DNA of 64,000 nucleotides from Apoda limacodes (taxonomy: Eukaryota; Arthropoda; Insecta; Lepidoptera; Limacodidae). The stretch covers positions 13,114,501-13,178,500 of the forward strand of contig OX291557.1 in NCBI GenBank assembly GCA_946406115.1, read 5' to 3'. The position numbers and the translations under genes were made by a program. Below the pieces are notes generated by a model. It was not told the origin of the DNA. It did no database searches and saw only the letters and a program-made list of their open reading frames with translations. Positions 44,448-55,665 of this stretch are shown one piece after another. Position 1 is the stretch's first letter. Every line of letters begins with the position of its first letter.

Positions 44448-46880
44448 TGCCTGCTTCGTGTCTCTCCTCTTGAGCTCCCGACACTAGAACCGTGACGGAC
44501 TGGGATAAATTTGGGCAATTGCTCGAAAATCCCAGCTCGCCACATCTAGACCGCGTTCCCAACGTAATCTCATCCGCGACCGACCTAAACGTAGCTATCG
44601 ACTCACTCACTATCCACCTGACCGCCACCGTTGGCGAGTGCTCAAGACAGGTGTCGGTTGGTGATTATCACCACCTAATCCTGCCTCAGCACATCAGGTC
44701 GCTAATGACTGAGGGTAACGCGGCCCGCCGCGCACGCGATCGCGCTCCCACTATCGATAATAAAGCTCGCTTCAACGACTTACACCGCCGTGTAAGAACC
44801 GCTGTAGCTGAGCTTCGCGCCCAACGTTTCGGTGATCCCATGGAGAACATTTCTCCTTCTCACCAAGCTTATTGGCTCTAAAATCCGAAACCGCCAACTC
44901 TCTCCTTCCGTTAACTCGTCCCAACAACGTTACCGCGTTCAATGACGACGAAAAAGCGGATTGCCTAGCGTCTAGCCTCCAAGCCCAATGTGCCTTAAGC
45001 ACACAACCGTTCGATCCCGACCACGTGCGCGAGGTAGACGGCGAAGTGGAGCGCAGAACTTCTCTGCCTCCACAAGACCCCCTGCCCCCTGTCACTGTCG
45101 ACGAAGTCGTACAGGTCATCAAAGACCTACGCCCCCGTAAAGCCCCCGGTGCGAACAGTATCTCTAACCATATCCTAAAGCGCCTCACTCTTCCCCTTCT
45201 CTGCCTCCTAGTAGCGATCTTTAACGCTACTATCGAACATTGCATCTTTCCTTCTCAATGGAAAGATGCAATTGTTATAGGCATCCATAAGCCAGGCAAA
45301 GCTCGTACCGAGCCGTCCTCCTATCGCCCTATAAGTTTACTAAAGGCCCTTGGTAAACTCTATGAACGCCTCCTCCTCGCTCGCCTACGGAACGGTATAG
45401 TCTCCAGAGGCATTTTAATAGACGAGCAGTTCGGCTTCCGTGCCAAACACTCATGCGTCCATCAAGTCCTCCGCATAACGGAACATATTCTCACTGGCTT
45501 CCAACCAGCATTAGGTAAGACCCGCCACACGGGCGCTGTCTTCTTCGATGTAGCGAAAGCTTTCGACAAAGTCTGGCGCAACGGTTTAATTTTTAAACTG
45601 TACAACTTATAGTTGCCAGATCGTCTCGTGCTCATCATACGAGACTATTTGTCGAATCGTAGCTTTCGCTACAAAGTTGAAGGCACTTTCTCTTCCCCCC
45701 GTCCCATAGAAGCAGGAGTCCCGCAAGGGTCCGTGCTCGCCCCCATCTTGTACCTTCTGTACACTAATGACATCCCTAAAACGATAGGTACCCAATTAGC
45801 CCTCTTTGCGGACGATACCGCTGTCTATACCACCGATAGGCAAGTGAGTCGAATCACTAAGAGACTCCAACCCGCTATCACCGCCCTAGGCGAATGGTTT
45901 CGGAAATGGAGAATCGAGGTGAATCCCGACAAAAGCTCTGCCGTCCTCTTTACCTCTCTCTTCGGTCGTACCATTCCCTGGCAAAATAAGACCAAATATC
46001 TCGGTGTGACCATGGATAGTAGTTTGAGCTTCCACGCTCACACCAAAATAGTCAGAGACCGAGCCGCTTTTGTCCTCGGTCGTCTTTATCCCATGATAGG
46101 CATACGATACAGTAAGATGTCGCTTAGAAATAAGCTAAATCTTTACACAACTTGCATCCGCCCCATACTAGCTTATGCTAACGTAGTCTTTGCGTTATCC
46201 AAGCGCAATCTCCACAAACTACAGACCCTCCAAAACCGCTTTCTCAGAGCGGCCTCTGGGGCCTCTTGGTACGTTCGCAATGCGGACCTACACAGAGACT
46301 TCGAACTCCCCACGATTCCCCAATATTTCAAAGACATGGCAGTCCGCTTTTTCGAGCGTACGCAAAATCACCCGAATCGATTAATTGTGCAATCCACAAC
46401 GTATCATCCCCCCGATCGACCCGGGCACGGTCGTAAAACTATAGTTAGGCGGCCTCGGCACGTACTAACGGCCCCAGATGACGATCTCGCTGTCCGGATA
46501 GCGAGATTAGTCTCTACGACCTCCCCGAATAGGGCCTCCCTCGAAACACGACGCCGACGTCCCCGGGTTCGTCGGCGCCCACAAGGATACACGAGGTATC
46601 AAAGAGTGCCGGGGCGCTTCTCGCCCCCACTCAATCGCAACCATACCCGCGTAACGGGGAACTCTCCTCCTGACGGTGACTCACCTTCGGGTTCGAGTCT
46701 CACACCGGTCGAAGGGACGCCCCCGAGAGCGACAACCCAAGCCAAGGCTTCCCCCGCGGGGAGCCCTTGAGCGTTGGGCGCTATATGGGCTGAGGCTTCT
46801 TCAGAGTCTCGCCCCAAAAGCCCGGTAAAGCAGTAATGGCTGCAACAGCCAACTGCATAGACAGTTCAGAAAAAAAAAAA
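44448..46880 (+). mobile_element. Jockey-group LINE, 5'-truncated, reverse transcriptase nearly intact
   Basis: Starts abruptly inside the previous LINE. Frame 44492-44881 (linker, TDWDKFGQLLENPSSPHLD) passes by a one-step frameshift into 44872-45612 (VIKDLRPRKAPGANSISNHI; PSQWKDAIVIGIHKPGK; SYRPISLLKALGKLYERLLL; FFDVAKAFDKVWRNG). After a single TAG at 45610-45612 it continues to 46770 in the same frame: IEAGVPQGSVLAPILYLLYT, QLALFADDTAVYT (active site), KTKYLGVTMDSSLSFHAHTK and a basic C-terminus rich in RRRPRVRRRP. The 3' UTR ends in an A(11) run near 46870. Only two lesions are visible in the RT part, so it is younger than its neighbours. A diverged 3' end of the same family lies at 53530-53850. 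Confidence 0.88.
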
Positions 46881-47269
46881 TCCTCTTGAGAAAGGTCGCG
46901 CGTGTAATCTAAACGTTTGCGACACTTGTATAATGATGATAATGTAACGCTTACGTTACAAAGCAAATAAAATCCTTATATGTACTTAATATATACTAAC
47001 TAACTAATAATAAACTAACTTAAATTAATTCGAATCTACTTGATGTCTAAGATACTACTAATTACTTAATGAATCTATATTATATATAAATCTATATAGA
47101 TTAGAATCAGAATTACTTTTAAAATGTAATGTAAATAAATGCAAGGCTATATTTAAATTTGAGCTGTAGCTGAAGATATCATAAAGATATTTAAATTACT
47201 AGCTCAGTAAAAAACTTGTAACCTATGGGGTATATCAGTTAGTCCTTAGCGGAATTATTGATTTTATAA
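46881..47269. other. AT-rich spacer
   Basis: No gene or recognised repeat between the LINE A-tail and the next LINE remnant. Confidence 0.5.
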
Positions 47270-47660
47270 CACCAATCTTAGCCATAATATTTAATAAGTG
47301 TGTTGACGAAGGGATATTCCCAAACTTAATAAAATATAGTAAAATAATACCACTTTTTAGTAGTGGAAGTAAAGGTGATTCTTATAATTTAAGTCCTACC
47401 AGCTGCCTGCCTTAAGCAAAATTTTTAAAAAACTTATGTTCAATCAGATGCTTAAACATTTTAACTTAAATGGATTACTCTTCTACTACTATACTCAACA
47501 GTTTGGTTTTACAAAAGGGCGTTCCAAAACTGTCGCAGGTGTTTCCTTTAAACAACATATATTTGATGCTAGGGAACAGTCACAGAATGCCATTGGTATG
47601 GTTGACTTTGACTTTAAATCAATCCGAACCGGTGGTAATTTTGGTATTTTTTTTAGTTGA
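47270..47660 (+). pseudogene. LINE reverse transcriptase remnant
   Basis: The + strand reads ILAIIFNKCVDEGIFPNLIK, YSKIIPLFSSGSKGDSYNL, SPTSCLP, then frameshifted LKHFNLNGLL and TQQFGFTKGRSKT with IFDAREQSQNAIG, i.e. the first RT motifs of the family whose second half is at 35880-37240. It stops before the FADD motif. Confidence 0.75.
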
Positions 47661-47689
47661 CATTTAAACTAACGATTCAAAAGTGCTGT

Positions 47690-47965
47690 TTCGAAGTCAA
47701 AGTCAAAATGTTTTGTTCAAATTAGGATTTTACAAACACTTTTGAATCATCAAAGTTATGAAATACTATTTTTTCAAATCCGGTTCACAGTATTGTTGAT
47801 TTCTACCGAAAACAATCCGGGAACAAACATGATAGTTAGTCTTTTACAAAAAATCTTAAAAACTACAAATACAATCAATGTTTTAAATAAAAGTTTCAAG
47901 CCGTGTTTATAAGTCTATTTGAATAAAAAAATTGAGTTTGACTATATAAACCACTTGATATTTCT
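47690..47965 (-). repeat. LINE 3' UTR fragment (actttgactttgaa family)
   Basis: On the - strand it matches the 3' UTR of 35880-37240, ending in the ttttgactttgacttcg repeats at 47690. It faces the RT remnant at 47270-47660 head to tail in opposite orientation, so the two are separate insertions or an inversion. Confidence 0.65.
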
Positions 47966-48879
47966 AAATTATTCGTAAATTACAATCAGGGAAGGTAAAA
48001 CTATATAATAAATATATGTTGAAAAAATATTACTAGTACAAAAATCAACTAAGACAAACTCATTATCTTCATTAGTAGATAACTAACTGCATTGACTGTA
48101 CGATGAACACTATGACGTAGCTGGCTACAGTCGAAGTACTACTCGTCGCACTGAACTCCACTGCTAGATAGTGACTTCCGTGTCGACGCTGCGCAGGACA
48201 ACCTGACACCTGCACTCAGACTGGCACGAAGCTATTGTGGCTACTTGAAAAGACAATGGTATTTAACTGGGACGTATCAGGATTCCTTAGACGCTGTGTC
48301 TGTGTATACTACCAACGAACTTGCTCTCCACTAATAGGTTTATTGACATACCCTGCCAAATTGTAACCTTCTCACTTCTTATTCTATTAAATTTAATGTA
48401 ATTATCTAATATAACTTTTATTTTACTTGAAATTTAAATATTCAAATTCTGAACTTATTTTGCGACGGAGGAGCTGTCCACCGCCACAGCGCAAATGTCA
48501 GTTAGGTAGGACACTTCTTTATGTCTAATATGTATGATTTTGAGGTCGTATGAACAAAATTCGAGCAAACTTGCGATTGTTGCGAAGTCGCGTTATATCA
48601 GAATAACGCCTGAGACCTTAAGCCTGCATTTAAGGACAAAATAAAAAAAAATTAAAAGCATCAGACTTCAGCCGGTCCTTAGGGGCCAACGAAAACAATT
48701 TGAAAATAACCAAAGACTTGGCAGCATGGTCCAAGTCCAAGCCTGTCCTTAGGAATAAATAGAAAAAAAAAGAAAGGAGGGAAAATATTTTTTTGGGTGT
48801 AATTGGTTATTTTTAAAAAACACAAAATTTTTACTTAGAATTTGCTTAGAAGGTCATTGATAATTTGTAAGAAACTACT
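47966..48879. other. Upstream region of RecQ4
   Basis: About 0.9 kb with a GC-richer patch at 48110-48280 and at 48470-48510, otherwise AT-rich. No TATA box or other promoter element can be defended. An in-frame TAA at 48868-48870, nine bases before the ATG, fixes the RecQ4 start. Confidence 0.5.
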
Positions 48880-51800
48880 ATGGATATTGTAGAGTCCATA
48901 AAACGAAATAAACAATACACCAAATGTAAATTAATTGTGAAAACATGGGAAAAGGAGTTCAAAGTAAAACATTCTCGTACTCCTTCGAAATTCGACATTA
49001 AAGAGGCACCAACCAAAATAAAATATGCTTACAAAAAATATTTTCAGTTAAAAAGTGAAGCTTTAGAAAGCTCTTTGTCAGTTTGTGACATTGATGAAAA
49101 ACAGGAAGACTCTCTAGAATTCACACATTTAGAATTTTCCTTGGAACCAGAGAGTCCCTCAATAGAGCAGTTAATGCCGACTTTACCTAGTGGACAAGAA
49201 TTACAGAAGCTTCTTTCAAATGCCAATAAGGAAACACTTCCAATTGTTACGAAGCCAATAAGTCCCTTTACTGATCAGTTATCAAAGAAACTATTTCAAA
49301 ATAGTAAGTTTTCTTTAAGAAATCCTAGGAAGTTTTCTATTTCTAAATCACAGTTTGATTTAAGTCAGTCAATTATCAGTGATAAAGAGAATGAATGTAA
49401 AGAGTCAAACATCAGTTTACCCAATGATGATCTATTTGAGGTACCTTTGGAAATAACCAATGTCTGTGACATTAATACCTCTATTAGAAAAGAAACTTTC
49501 ATGAATGATATTTTTGCTAGTGTTAGTAATAGTGTGAAAAATAAAGTAGTGCGACACTTAGATGAATCTTGGCTTGACAGGGCAGCTGGTGAAAATCCCC
49601 ACAGTTGTAGAAATAATAATACAGCTGCAACTGAACATTTTGGCTTAGGAAATATCAAATTGGCTAACGATCATTCTAAAACTTATGATCCTGATAATAC
49701 CAAAGTAGTACATGATAAACCTTGTGATATTGTTGAAAATAGTGGTTCTGAAGAAGAAGATTTTGGAATAGATAGGTTGAAACCTGCATTAAAAAAAAGG
49801 AAAATAGATGTTATTACTAATCAAGAAGGAGAACAAAGCAGGCACATAGAAAATATTGATAACATAAATTCTTTATATTTAGATATAAAAATAAAGGGTT
49901 CAAAAAAAAGAAAACAGGATAAAGTTAAAAGGACAAAACCTAAAAGTAAGGTAGACCAAGATATACCACCTAATATTGCTGATTATTTACCATTTGGATT
50001 AGAAAAAGACATCAAACCGCGTCACATTTCAGTATCCAATGTTTTAAAAACCGTTGATGTAATAAATCCTAGTATTTGTGATACTAATCAAAGTATAGAT
50101 AAATTAGAAAAGAAAATTGAAAGTGGCACACTGAATGAAAACTTTGTTAAAATTAATATTGAAAAAAAAGTATTTGTTCGTGGTAAGAAGAACATGTCAT
50201 TTTCAAAGTACAAAAAGAAATTATGGAAAGATAAAAAAGCTTTGCACTCATCAATGGAGTTTCCAGAATCTGGAAAGATATCATGCTTTAAATGTGGAAC
50301 AGTAGGCCATATGGCAAGATATTGTACCGCTCAAAAATCTGACTTGTTACTGCCACTAGAAAATTATGATGAGAATGATATGCCTACTCTGGATGATATG
50401 CAAAAGATTGTTGCTGAAGAGACAAGAAGTCTTACACTAGCTGAGCAACTTAATCTAACTGTTTATGAACCAAGTCCGATCCCAGAAATGGTTATGAAAA
50501 TGTTGAATGAAAACAATACCCCTAATGATAAAGTTCAGCCAATATATTCCAATTATGAAACAGATATACCTGAAGAAATACATAAAGCTCTTCGATTATT
50601 TGATCATGAATCCTTTAGACCTGGACAGAAAGAAGCTGTCATGCGTATCTTATGTGGGATGTCAACTTTGCTTATCTTATCAACAGGAAGTGGGAAATCT
50701 CTTTGTTATCAGTTGCCTGCTTATATTTACAGCCAACACTATAAATGTGTTACTCTAGTTATATCTCCTCTTGTCTCCCTTATGGAAGATCAAGTTTTAA
50801 ATATGCCAGAGTTCTTAAAAGCAGGATGCTTACACACAAATCAGCCTCCCACGCAGCGTCAGAAGATCTTAGAGTTATTGAAAGGAGGTGAGATCAATAT
50901 TCTTTTGATTTCTCCTGAAGCTCTGATATCAGGAGACACATCCAATGGATTTTCTGGATTATTTAAATCATTGCCTCAAATAGCATTTGCCTGCATTGAT
51001 GAAGTCCACTGTGTATCACAATGGAGTCATAATTTTAGGCCAAGTTATTTAATGATTTGTCGGGTTTTAAGAGAAAAACTTAATGTCAAGTGCATACTTG
51101 GTTTAACAGCCACAGCTAGTCAAACAACAATAAAAAGTATAATTAGTCATATTAATATACCTGATGGATTATCTGGTGTTGTCACAAACCCTAATTTACC
51201 TGATAATTTATGTTTATCAGTTTCATTTGAGAAAGACAAAGACAGAGCATTAGTGTCTCTGTTGGTCTCAGAACGTATTAATGCTTTTAACTCAATCATA
51301 GTTTATTGTATAAGAAGAGATGAATGTGAACGTGTTGCAGCAGTGCTTAGGTCATGCCTTCAACAACCTGGTAAAGTAAGTATGGAGAAACAAAATAAGA
51401 AGCGTAAAAGAATGTCCTACATTGCTGAAACTTACCATGCAGGTATGTCTGCTGCTCAAAGAAGAAAAATACAAAAACATTTTATGGATGGTACATTGAG
51501 AATTATTGTTGCTACTGTAGCTTTTGGTATGGGAATTAATAAACCTGACATTCGATGCATTATACATTATAATACACCAAGCAGTTTTGAGTCATATGTG
51601 CAAGAAGTGGGTAGAGCAGGCCGAGATGGACAGTTTGCTTATTGTCATGTAATTATGAACAATAAAGACACGGACAAAAATGAACTTCTTAAACATATCC
51701 ATGCAAATACTATAGATAGACCTATAATAAGAAGATTACTGCAGAAAGTCTTCATTCCCTGTGATTGTGTTAAAAGCTCAGAAAGTACTTCTACAGAAAT

Positions 51801-52728
51801 TTCACATTTGAGATGTAGAGGTCATGAAATAGGAATTCCCATTGATTCTACTGTTGAGGAGTTAGATTTGCCTTCTGAAAATATTTCTACATTACTATGT
51901 TACATTGAGCTTCATCCCAAGCACTATATAAAAGTTTTAAATAATGCATATACCATATGTCGAATTTCATCCTATGGTGGACCACAGAAAATTCTTGAAG
52001 CAGCCAAAATGTGTCCTCCCCTTGCAATGGCATATCTTATAGAAAGTAAGAAGGATCCAGAAGCAACAAAAAGGAGTGTCCTGGAATTTCCTGTCATTGA
52101 AGTGGCAGCTGCAATTGGTTGGGAGAGCGGAATGACTAAATATCAGTTGAAGAATTTGGAATGGACTACTGAAAATGGAATTTCTAAAAGATCTCAGTTA
52201 AAAGTAGAGTTTAGTACACTTGGGTTTCGAATAAAAGCTCCAGGTGACCTGAATGCAGCAGAACTAGATAACATATTAGATGATTTGCATAATTTTGTAC
52301 TATCTCAAGAAAAAGCAATGCTATCCCAATTAGAAGAAAGTAATTCAGCTTTTAAAAAACTTGCAAATTATTCTTCAGAAAAGAATCAGTTGTCTGATGA
52401 GTGCCTTATAGAGAAGTCCAAAGAATTAAAAGCCTTAATAAGGAATTATTTTGAAAGAGAAGATGTCTTATCTGCATCTGTAGTTTTAAAAGAGAGACCT
52501 TTGGATGTTGATAATGTAATGTCTGATGTACGTGCATTGATTGTATCTTACAAAGACTGCACTTTTACTGGCCGTAGTGTTGCAAGAATTTTTCAAGGAA
52601 TTTCTTCTCCAAATTTTCCAGCAATAGTTTGGGGAAGAACAAAATTTTGGAGATCTCATATACATGAAGATTTTTATGGATTGGTTAAAATTGCTACACA
52701 ACAAATCATTCAAATGAAAATGCACTGA
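48880..52728 (+). CDS. RecQ4: RecQ4-type ATP-dependent 3'-5' DNA helicase, single exon
   Basis: RecQ4 acts in replication initiation and DNA repair in the nucleus. The 1282-codon frame starts at ATG 48880, just after an in-frame TAA. Residues 1-66 (IKRNKQYTKCKLIVKTWEKE; RTPSKFDIKEAPTKIKYAYK) form the Sld2/Drc1-like N-terminal domain. A long acidic, Lys-rich linker with KKRK and KKRKQDK signals follows. A CCHC knuckle lies at C469-C472-H477-C482. The helicase core has RPGQKEAV, Walker A TGSGKS (602-607), DEVH (707-710), LTATAS, FGMGINKPDI and motif VI QEVGRAGRDG (908-917). The C-terminal region ends with RTKFWRSHIHEDF as in RECQL4. There is no RQC-HRDC module, as is usual for RecQ4. Length is between human (about 1208) and Drosophila (about 1580). 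The frame looks intact; the absence of introns is notable. Confidence 0.96.
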   Translation: MDIVESIKRNKQYTKCKLIVKTWEKEFKVKHSRTPSKFDIKEAPTKIKYAYKKYFQLKSEALESSLSVCDIDEKQEDSLEFTHLEFSLEPESPSIEQLMPTLPSGQELQKLLSNANKETLPIVTKPISPFTDQLSKKLFQNSKFSLRNPRKFSISKSQFDLSQSIISDKENECKESNISLPNDDLFEVPLEITNVCDINTSIRKETFMNDIFASVSNSVKNKVVRHLDESWLDRAAGENPHSCRNNNTAATEHFGLGNIKLANDHSKTYDPDNTKVVHDKPCDIVENSGSEEEDFGIDRLKPALKKRKIDVITNQEGEQSRHIENIDNINSLYLDIKIKGSKKRKQDKVKRTKPKSKVDQDIPPNIADYLPFGLEKDIKPRHISVSNVLKTVDVINPSICDTNQSIDKLEKKIESGTLNENFVKINIEKKVFVRGKKNMSFSKYKKKLWKDKKALHSSMEFPESGKISCFKCGTVGHMARYCTAQKSDLLLPLENYDENDMPTLDDMQKIVAEETRSLTLAEQLNLTVYEPSPIPEMVMKMLNENNTPNDKVQPIYSNYETDIPEEIHKALRLFDHESFRPGQKEAVMRILCGMSTLLILSTGSGKSLCYQLPAYIYSQHYKCVTLVISPLVSLMEDQVLNMPEFLKAGCLHTNQPPTQRQKILELLKGGEINILLISPEALISGDTSNGFSGLFKSLPQIAFACIDEVHCVSQWSHNFRPSYLMICRVLREKLNVKCILGLTATASQTTIKSIISHINIPDGLSGVVTNPNLPDNLCLSVSFEKDKDRALVSLLVSERINAFNSIIVYCIRRDECERVAAVLRSCLQQPGKVSMEKQNKKRKRMSYIAETYHAGMSAAQRRKIQKHFMDGTLRIIVATVAFGMGINKPDIRCIIHYNTPSSFESYVQEVGRAGRDGQFAYCHVIMNNKDTDKNELLKHIHANTIDRPIIRRLLQKVFIPCDCVKSSESTSTEISHLRCRGHEIGIPIDSTVEELDLPSENISTLLCYIELHPKHYIKVLNNAYTICRISSYGGPQKILEAAKMCPPLAMAYLIESKKDPEATKRSVLEFPVIEVAAAIGWESGMTKYQLKNLEWTTENGISKRSQLKVEFSTLGFRIKAPGDLNAAELDNILDDLHNFVLSQEKAMLSQLEESNSAFKKLANYSSEKNQLSDECLIEKSKELKALIRNYFEREDVLSASVVLKERPLDVDNVMSDVRALIVSYKDCTFTGRSVARIFQGISSPNFPAIVWGRTKFWRSHIHEDFYGLVKIATQQIIQMKMH

Positions 52729-53039
52729 CCATGAATGTTGCATGTTAGTGTATAAGATTTAAAATTTTAAATATTTGTAATTGTGTTTTTTTTGTCGCTA
52801 TAAACAGGGTGGGGTACGCTCTAATGAGCATCCAGCATACTAAGAAAAAATAATTACGACACTAGATTACAGTAGCTGATTGCCCAGGAAGTAGAAACTC
52901 ACGACTATTGCCTATTAGGTAATAATAGTGGTCATTTTCTAAGTAGTATTTATGTGTCAAGCAGGCAGGCAGTGAAACTACTTTAGTATTTGAATTGTGT
53001 GTGCAAAGGATATTTTGGGGTGCTAAATTATACCTAGAT
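52729..53039. other. Downstream of RecQ4
   Basis: AT-rich; presumably holds the RecQ4 3' UTR, but no canonical AATAAA is present close to the stop. Nothing else recognised. Confidence 0.5.
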
Positions 53040-53434
53040 ATAAAACTCAATATATTTGTCTGTTTATGTTCTTTTCACAGCTAAACCGCTAAACTGGTCT
53101 TAATGAAACTTGGCTGTGTAAAAGCTTGCACCTTTGGGAAAGACATATGGTACTGAAAAATGTGTGTGTCAAATAAGCGCATCAAGGATTAAAATGAAAT
53201 GGACAGAACCACAGCCAAATTTATTGAAATTTTATAAGGAGGTGGGTAGGACATAGCCCTAGCATTACATTTGCATTTCATAGTATTAGAAAAATTTCAA
53301 GTGTAAGTCGGATGAGCGCTGAGAGGATAACCAAAGCTGTAGCAATCTTCTTACTATAATCAAGGAGTTTCCGTAGGAATCCCACGCCGATAATTGAATT
53401 CAGTGCGGGTGGAGCCGCGGGAAAAAGCTAGTAC
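53040..53434 (+). repeat. Dispersed repeat ending ...aaagCTAG
   Basis: Contains gctaaaccgctaaactggtc, tagagtttccgtaggaatcc-like and gcgggtggagccgcgggaaa words and ends AGCTAG before T. Partly repeated at 54290-54958. This is a common lepidopteran repeat style; possibly Helitron-like from its CTAG|T end. Confidence 0.5.
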
Positions 53435-53529
53435 TTATTTCAAAATAGAATGTGAAAGAATGTAAAAGCAAAAATGTAGGTAATACTATTGGAACTAATA
53501 AAAAATATTAAACTAGCTAGGTATGTAGA

Positions 53530-53850
53530 CGTACCCCGAACGACCACGGCACGGTCGAAAGACCATTGTTAGGTGGCCTCGGCACTTAGGTACTAACGGC
53601 CCCTGACGACGATCTCGTTATCGTAGCCCCCCCCTATGACGCCCGCCCGGGTTCGTCGGCGTACGCACGGACCTTCAGCCCGCACACTCACCTCACACTT
53701 CTCGTCACCACAATCGCGACCGCGTAAGGAATTCCCCTCCTGACTCACTTTCGGGTTCGAGGCTCACGCTGGTCGAAGGGCGATCCCAAGAGCGACAACC
53801 CAAGCCGAAGCTCCCCCTGCGGGGAGCCGTTAGGCGCTATATGTCTATTA
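53530..53850 (+). repeat. Degenerate 3' end of the Jockey-group LINE at 44448-46880
   Basis: Shares cacggtcg-aaagacca, taggtggcctcggcac, cgggttcgtcggcg, cgcgtaa-ggaa, ttcgggttcgaggctcac and ccctgcggggagcc in the order found at 46425-46775, but with many indels that destroy the frame. Confidence 0.75.
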
Positions 53851-54289
53851 GTCCAGTAAATGACGGTAAAAAGATGGTACAACCTAACAATTCTTTCAAG
53901 AAAGATGGATTTTCTTCAAAATGTGGGATTAAGCTGTACTTACCATCCACTTCAAAATCTACCCTATGCTGATGTGTGCTTTTGACTCTTAGGGTTGAAA
54001 AATACCCCTAATTGACAAATTCACAAATTTAGGCATTTAACGAATGAAAAAACATATAAAGCTTTTGATGAATGATAGTGATATAGCTTTAAAAACTATT
54101 TGTGATTTTTCAACCCCTATTTTATTCCTTACACCCTTTTAAAACACCCATTTTGACACAAAATTGAAAAAAAAACACTTCGATATATTTTATTTCTTGT
54201 TTTAATAAATTATAATATTTAAATCGTAGACATCTTAAGGGAATTGTTATAATTAGTTTTCATCCCCTAAAACCACCCCGTATGTTTGT
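53851..54289. other. AT-rich spacer
   Basis: No gene or recognised repeat. Confidence 0.5.
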
Positions 54290-54958
54290 TACTTCTCTAC
54301 GCTCAAACGGCTGGACTAATTTTGATGAAAATTGGTATGGTATATTGGTATTTTTATCGCAAAAAAGTTTTCGTGGGAATTACTATAACTGAGCTTAAAC
54401 GAACTATAGCTCACTATAGCAAACTTCATTAGTATAATTAAGGAGTTTGGAGCCGATAACCAAATTTAGCCTCTAACAAAATTCATTAAGTACTTACCAG
54501 CTATTCCATTAATACTATAAATGCGAAAGTGGTTCGTTTCTCACTTACGCTTGGATCAGGAACCGATGAACCGATTTAGATAAAATTTGGTACGGAGATA
54601 GTTTAAGTCCCGGAAAAGGACAAAGGCTATTTTTCATCCTGGAAATTCAAAAGTTTCTGCGGCAATAACTATAACGTTTGTTACTAAATTCTGCTGCAAC
54701 GGGGCATCCAATTGAGCTGAAATTTCGCACCAAGATAGTTAAAGATAATGAGACGGAGAAGGACAAAGGCTACTTTTTGTCCCGGAAAATCCAAAAGTTC
54801 CCGCAGGAGTAACTATAACCAAAATCCACGAACGAACCATAGCTGCAGCTATAGCGTGCTATACCACACTTCTTTAGTATAATCAAGGAGTTGCCGTAAG
54901 AATCCTACACCGATAACCAAATTTAGTGCGGGCAGAGCTGCTGGCAAAAGCTACTAGT
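54290..54958 (+). repeat. Composite dispersed repeat with iterated blocks, ending ...ctaCTAG
   Basis: The block (gaaccgatgaaccgattt; aaaatttggtacgga; aaggacaaaggctatttt; aaaagttt/cc-gcgg-caataactataac) occurs twice, at about 54540-54680 and 54700-54810. It is followed by a region matching the end of 53040-53434 (aaggagttgccgtaagaatc, gcgggcagagctgctgg). No coding capacity. Confidence 0.6.
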
Positions 54959-55484
54959 ACACTTATTATGTACATTATTTTGTAAAACGTATTTATAATC
55001 GACACAACTCCAATATTTTGCCAAATATTTTTTTTTTCCAAAGTGACGAAGATAAATTGCTAGGTATATAGCTAGTTATGTTACAAAGCTCAAAGCGCAC
55101 TTTTGTTTTTACTTAACACTTTCCGTTTATTTGGCAATTACTACTGTTTTTGACTAAGAAAACGTAGTGATTATATTCTCTTTGGGACTAAGCTTGCATT
55201 AATATTCGGATGACTTACAAGAAAAAAAAAATATTCGACCCAAATTCATTGAACATGTATCGAAACCAGATGAATCAGATTATATTTAACGATACTCGAT
55301 TGATACTCCCTCAAATATGTTTGAATGACTGTTATCTGTCCTCCGAATCAGTCGAGACACATAAATGATAGTGTCTCATATTTACAAGCCTCATTATCAT
55401 ACAATCGTAATCATGATGCATCATTGCAGAGCATTTGTTAGACTTCCCACTAAAATAAAAAATAAAAATTGAGATAAACCTTTA
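54959..55484. other. AT-rich spacer
   Basis: No gene or recognised repeat. Confidence 0.5.
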
Positions 55485-55665
55485 AGGGTGCGTTCCAAAT
55501 CGCAACGACTGTCAAGTTGAATTCTTTACACTGCCATAGAAAAGGTTGAAATTCACTCCTGTCAGTGTAAAAATTAACTGTCAAACCCTCGTTCCAGAAC
55601 GGGTTGATTTTTCAACTTTACCGTGCGATAATAACTCGGCGTGATTTGGAACATAGCCTAAAATG
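55485..55665. mobile_element. Small MITE-like element
   Basis: Imperfect inverted ends share GTTCCAAATC(A/G)C: gtgcgttccaaatcgc on the left, and gcgtgatttggaacatagc on the right. Interior has a second symmetric pair around ttcactcctgtcagtgtaaa. About 180 bp, non-coding. The target duplication is unclear, so the superfamily is not assigned. Confidence 0.5.
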
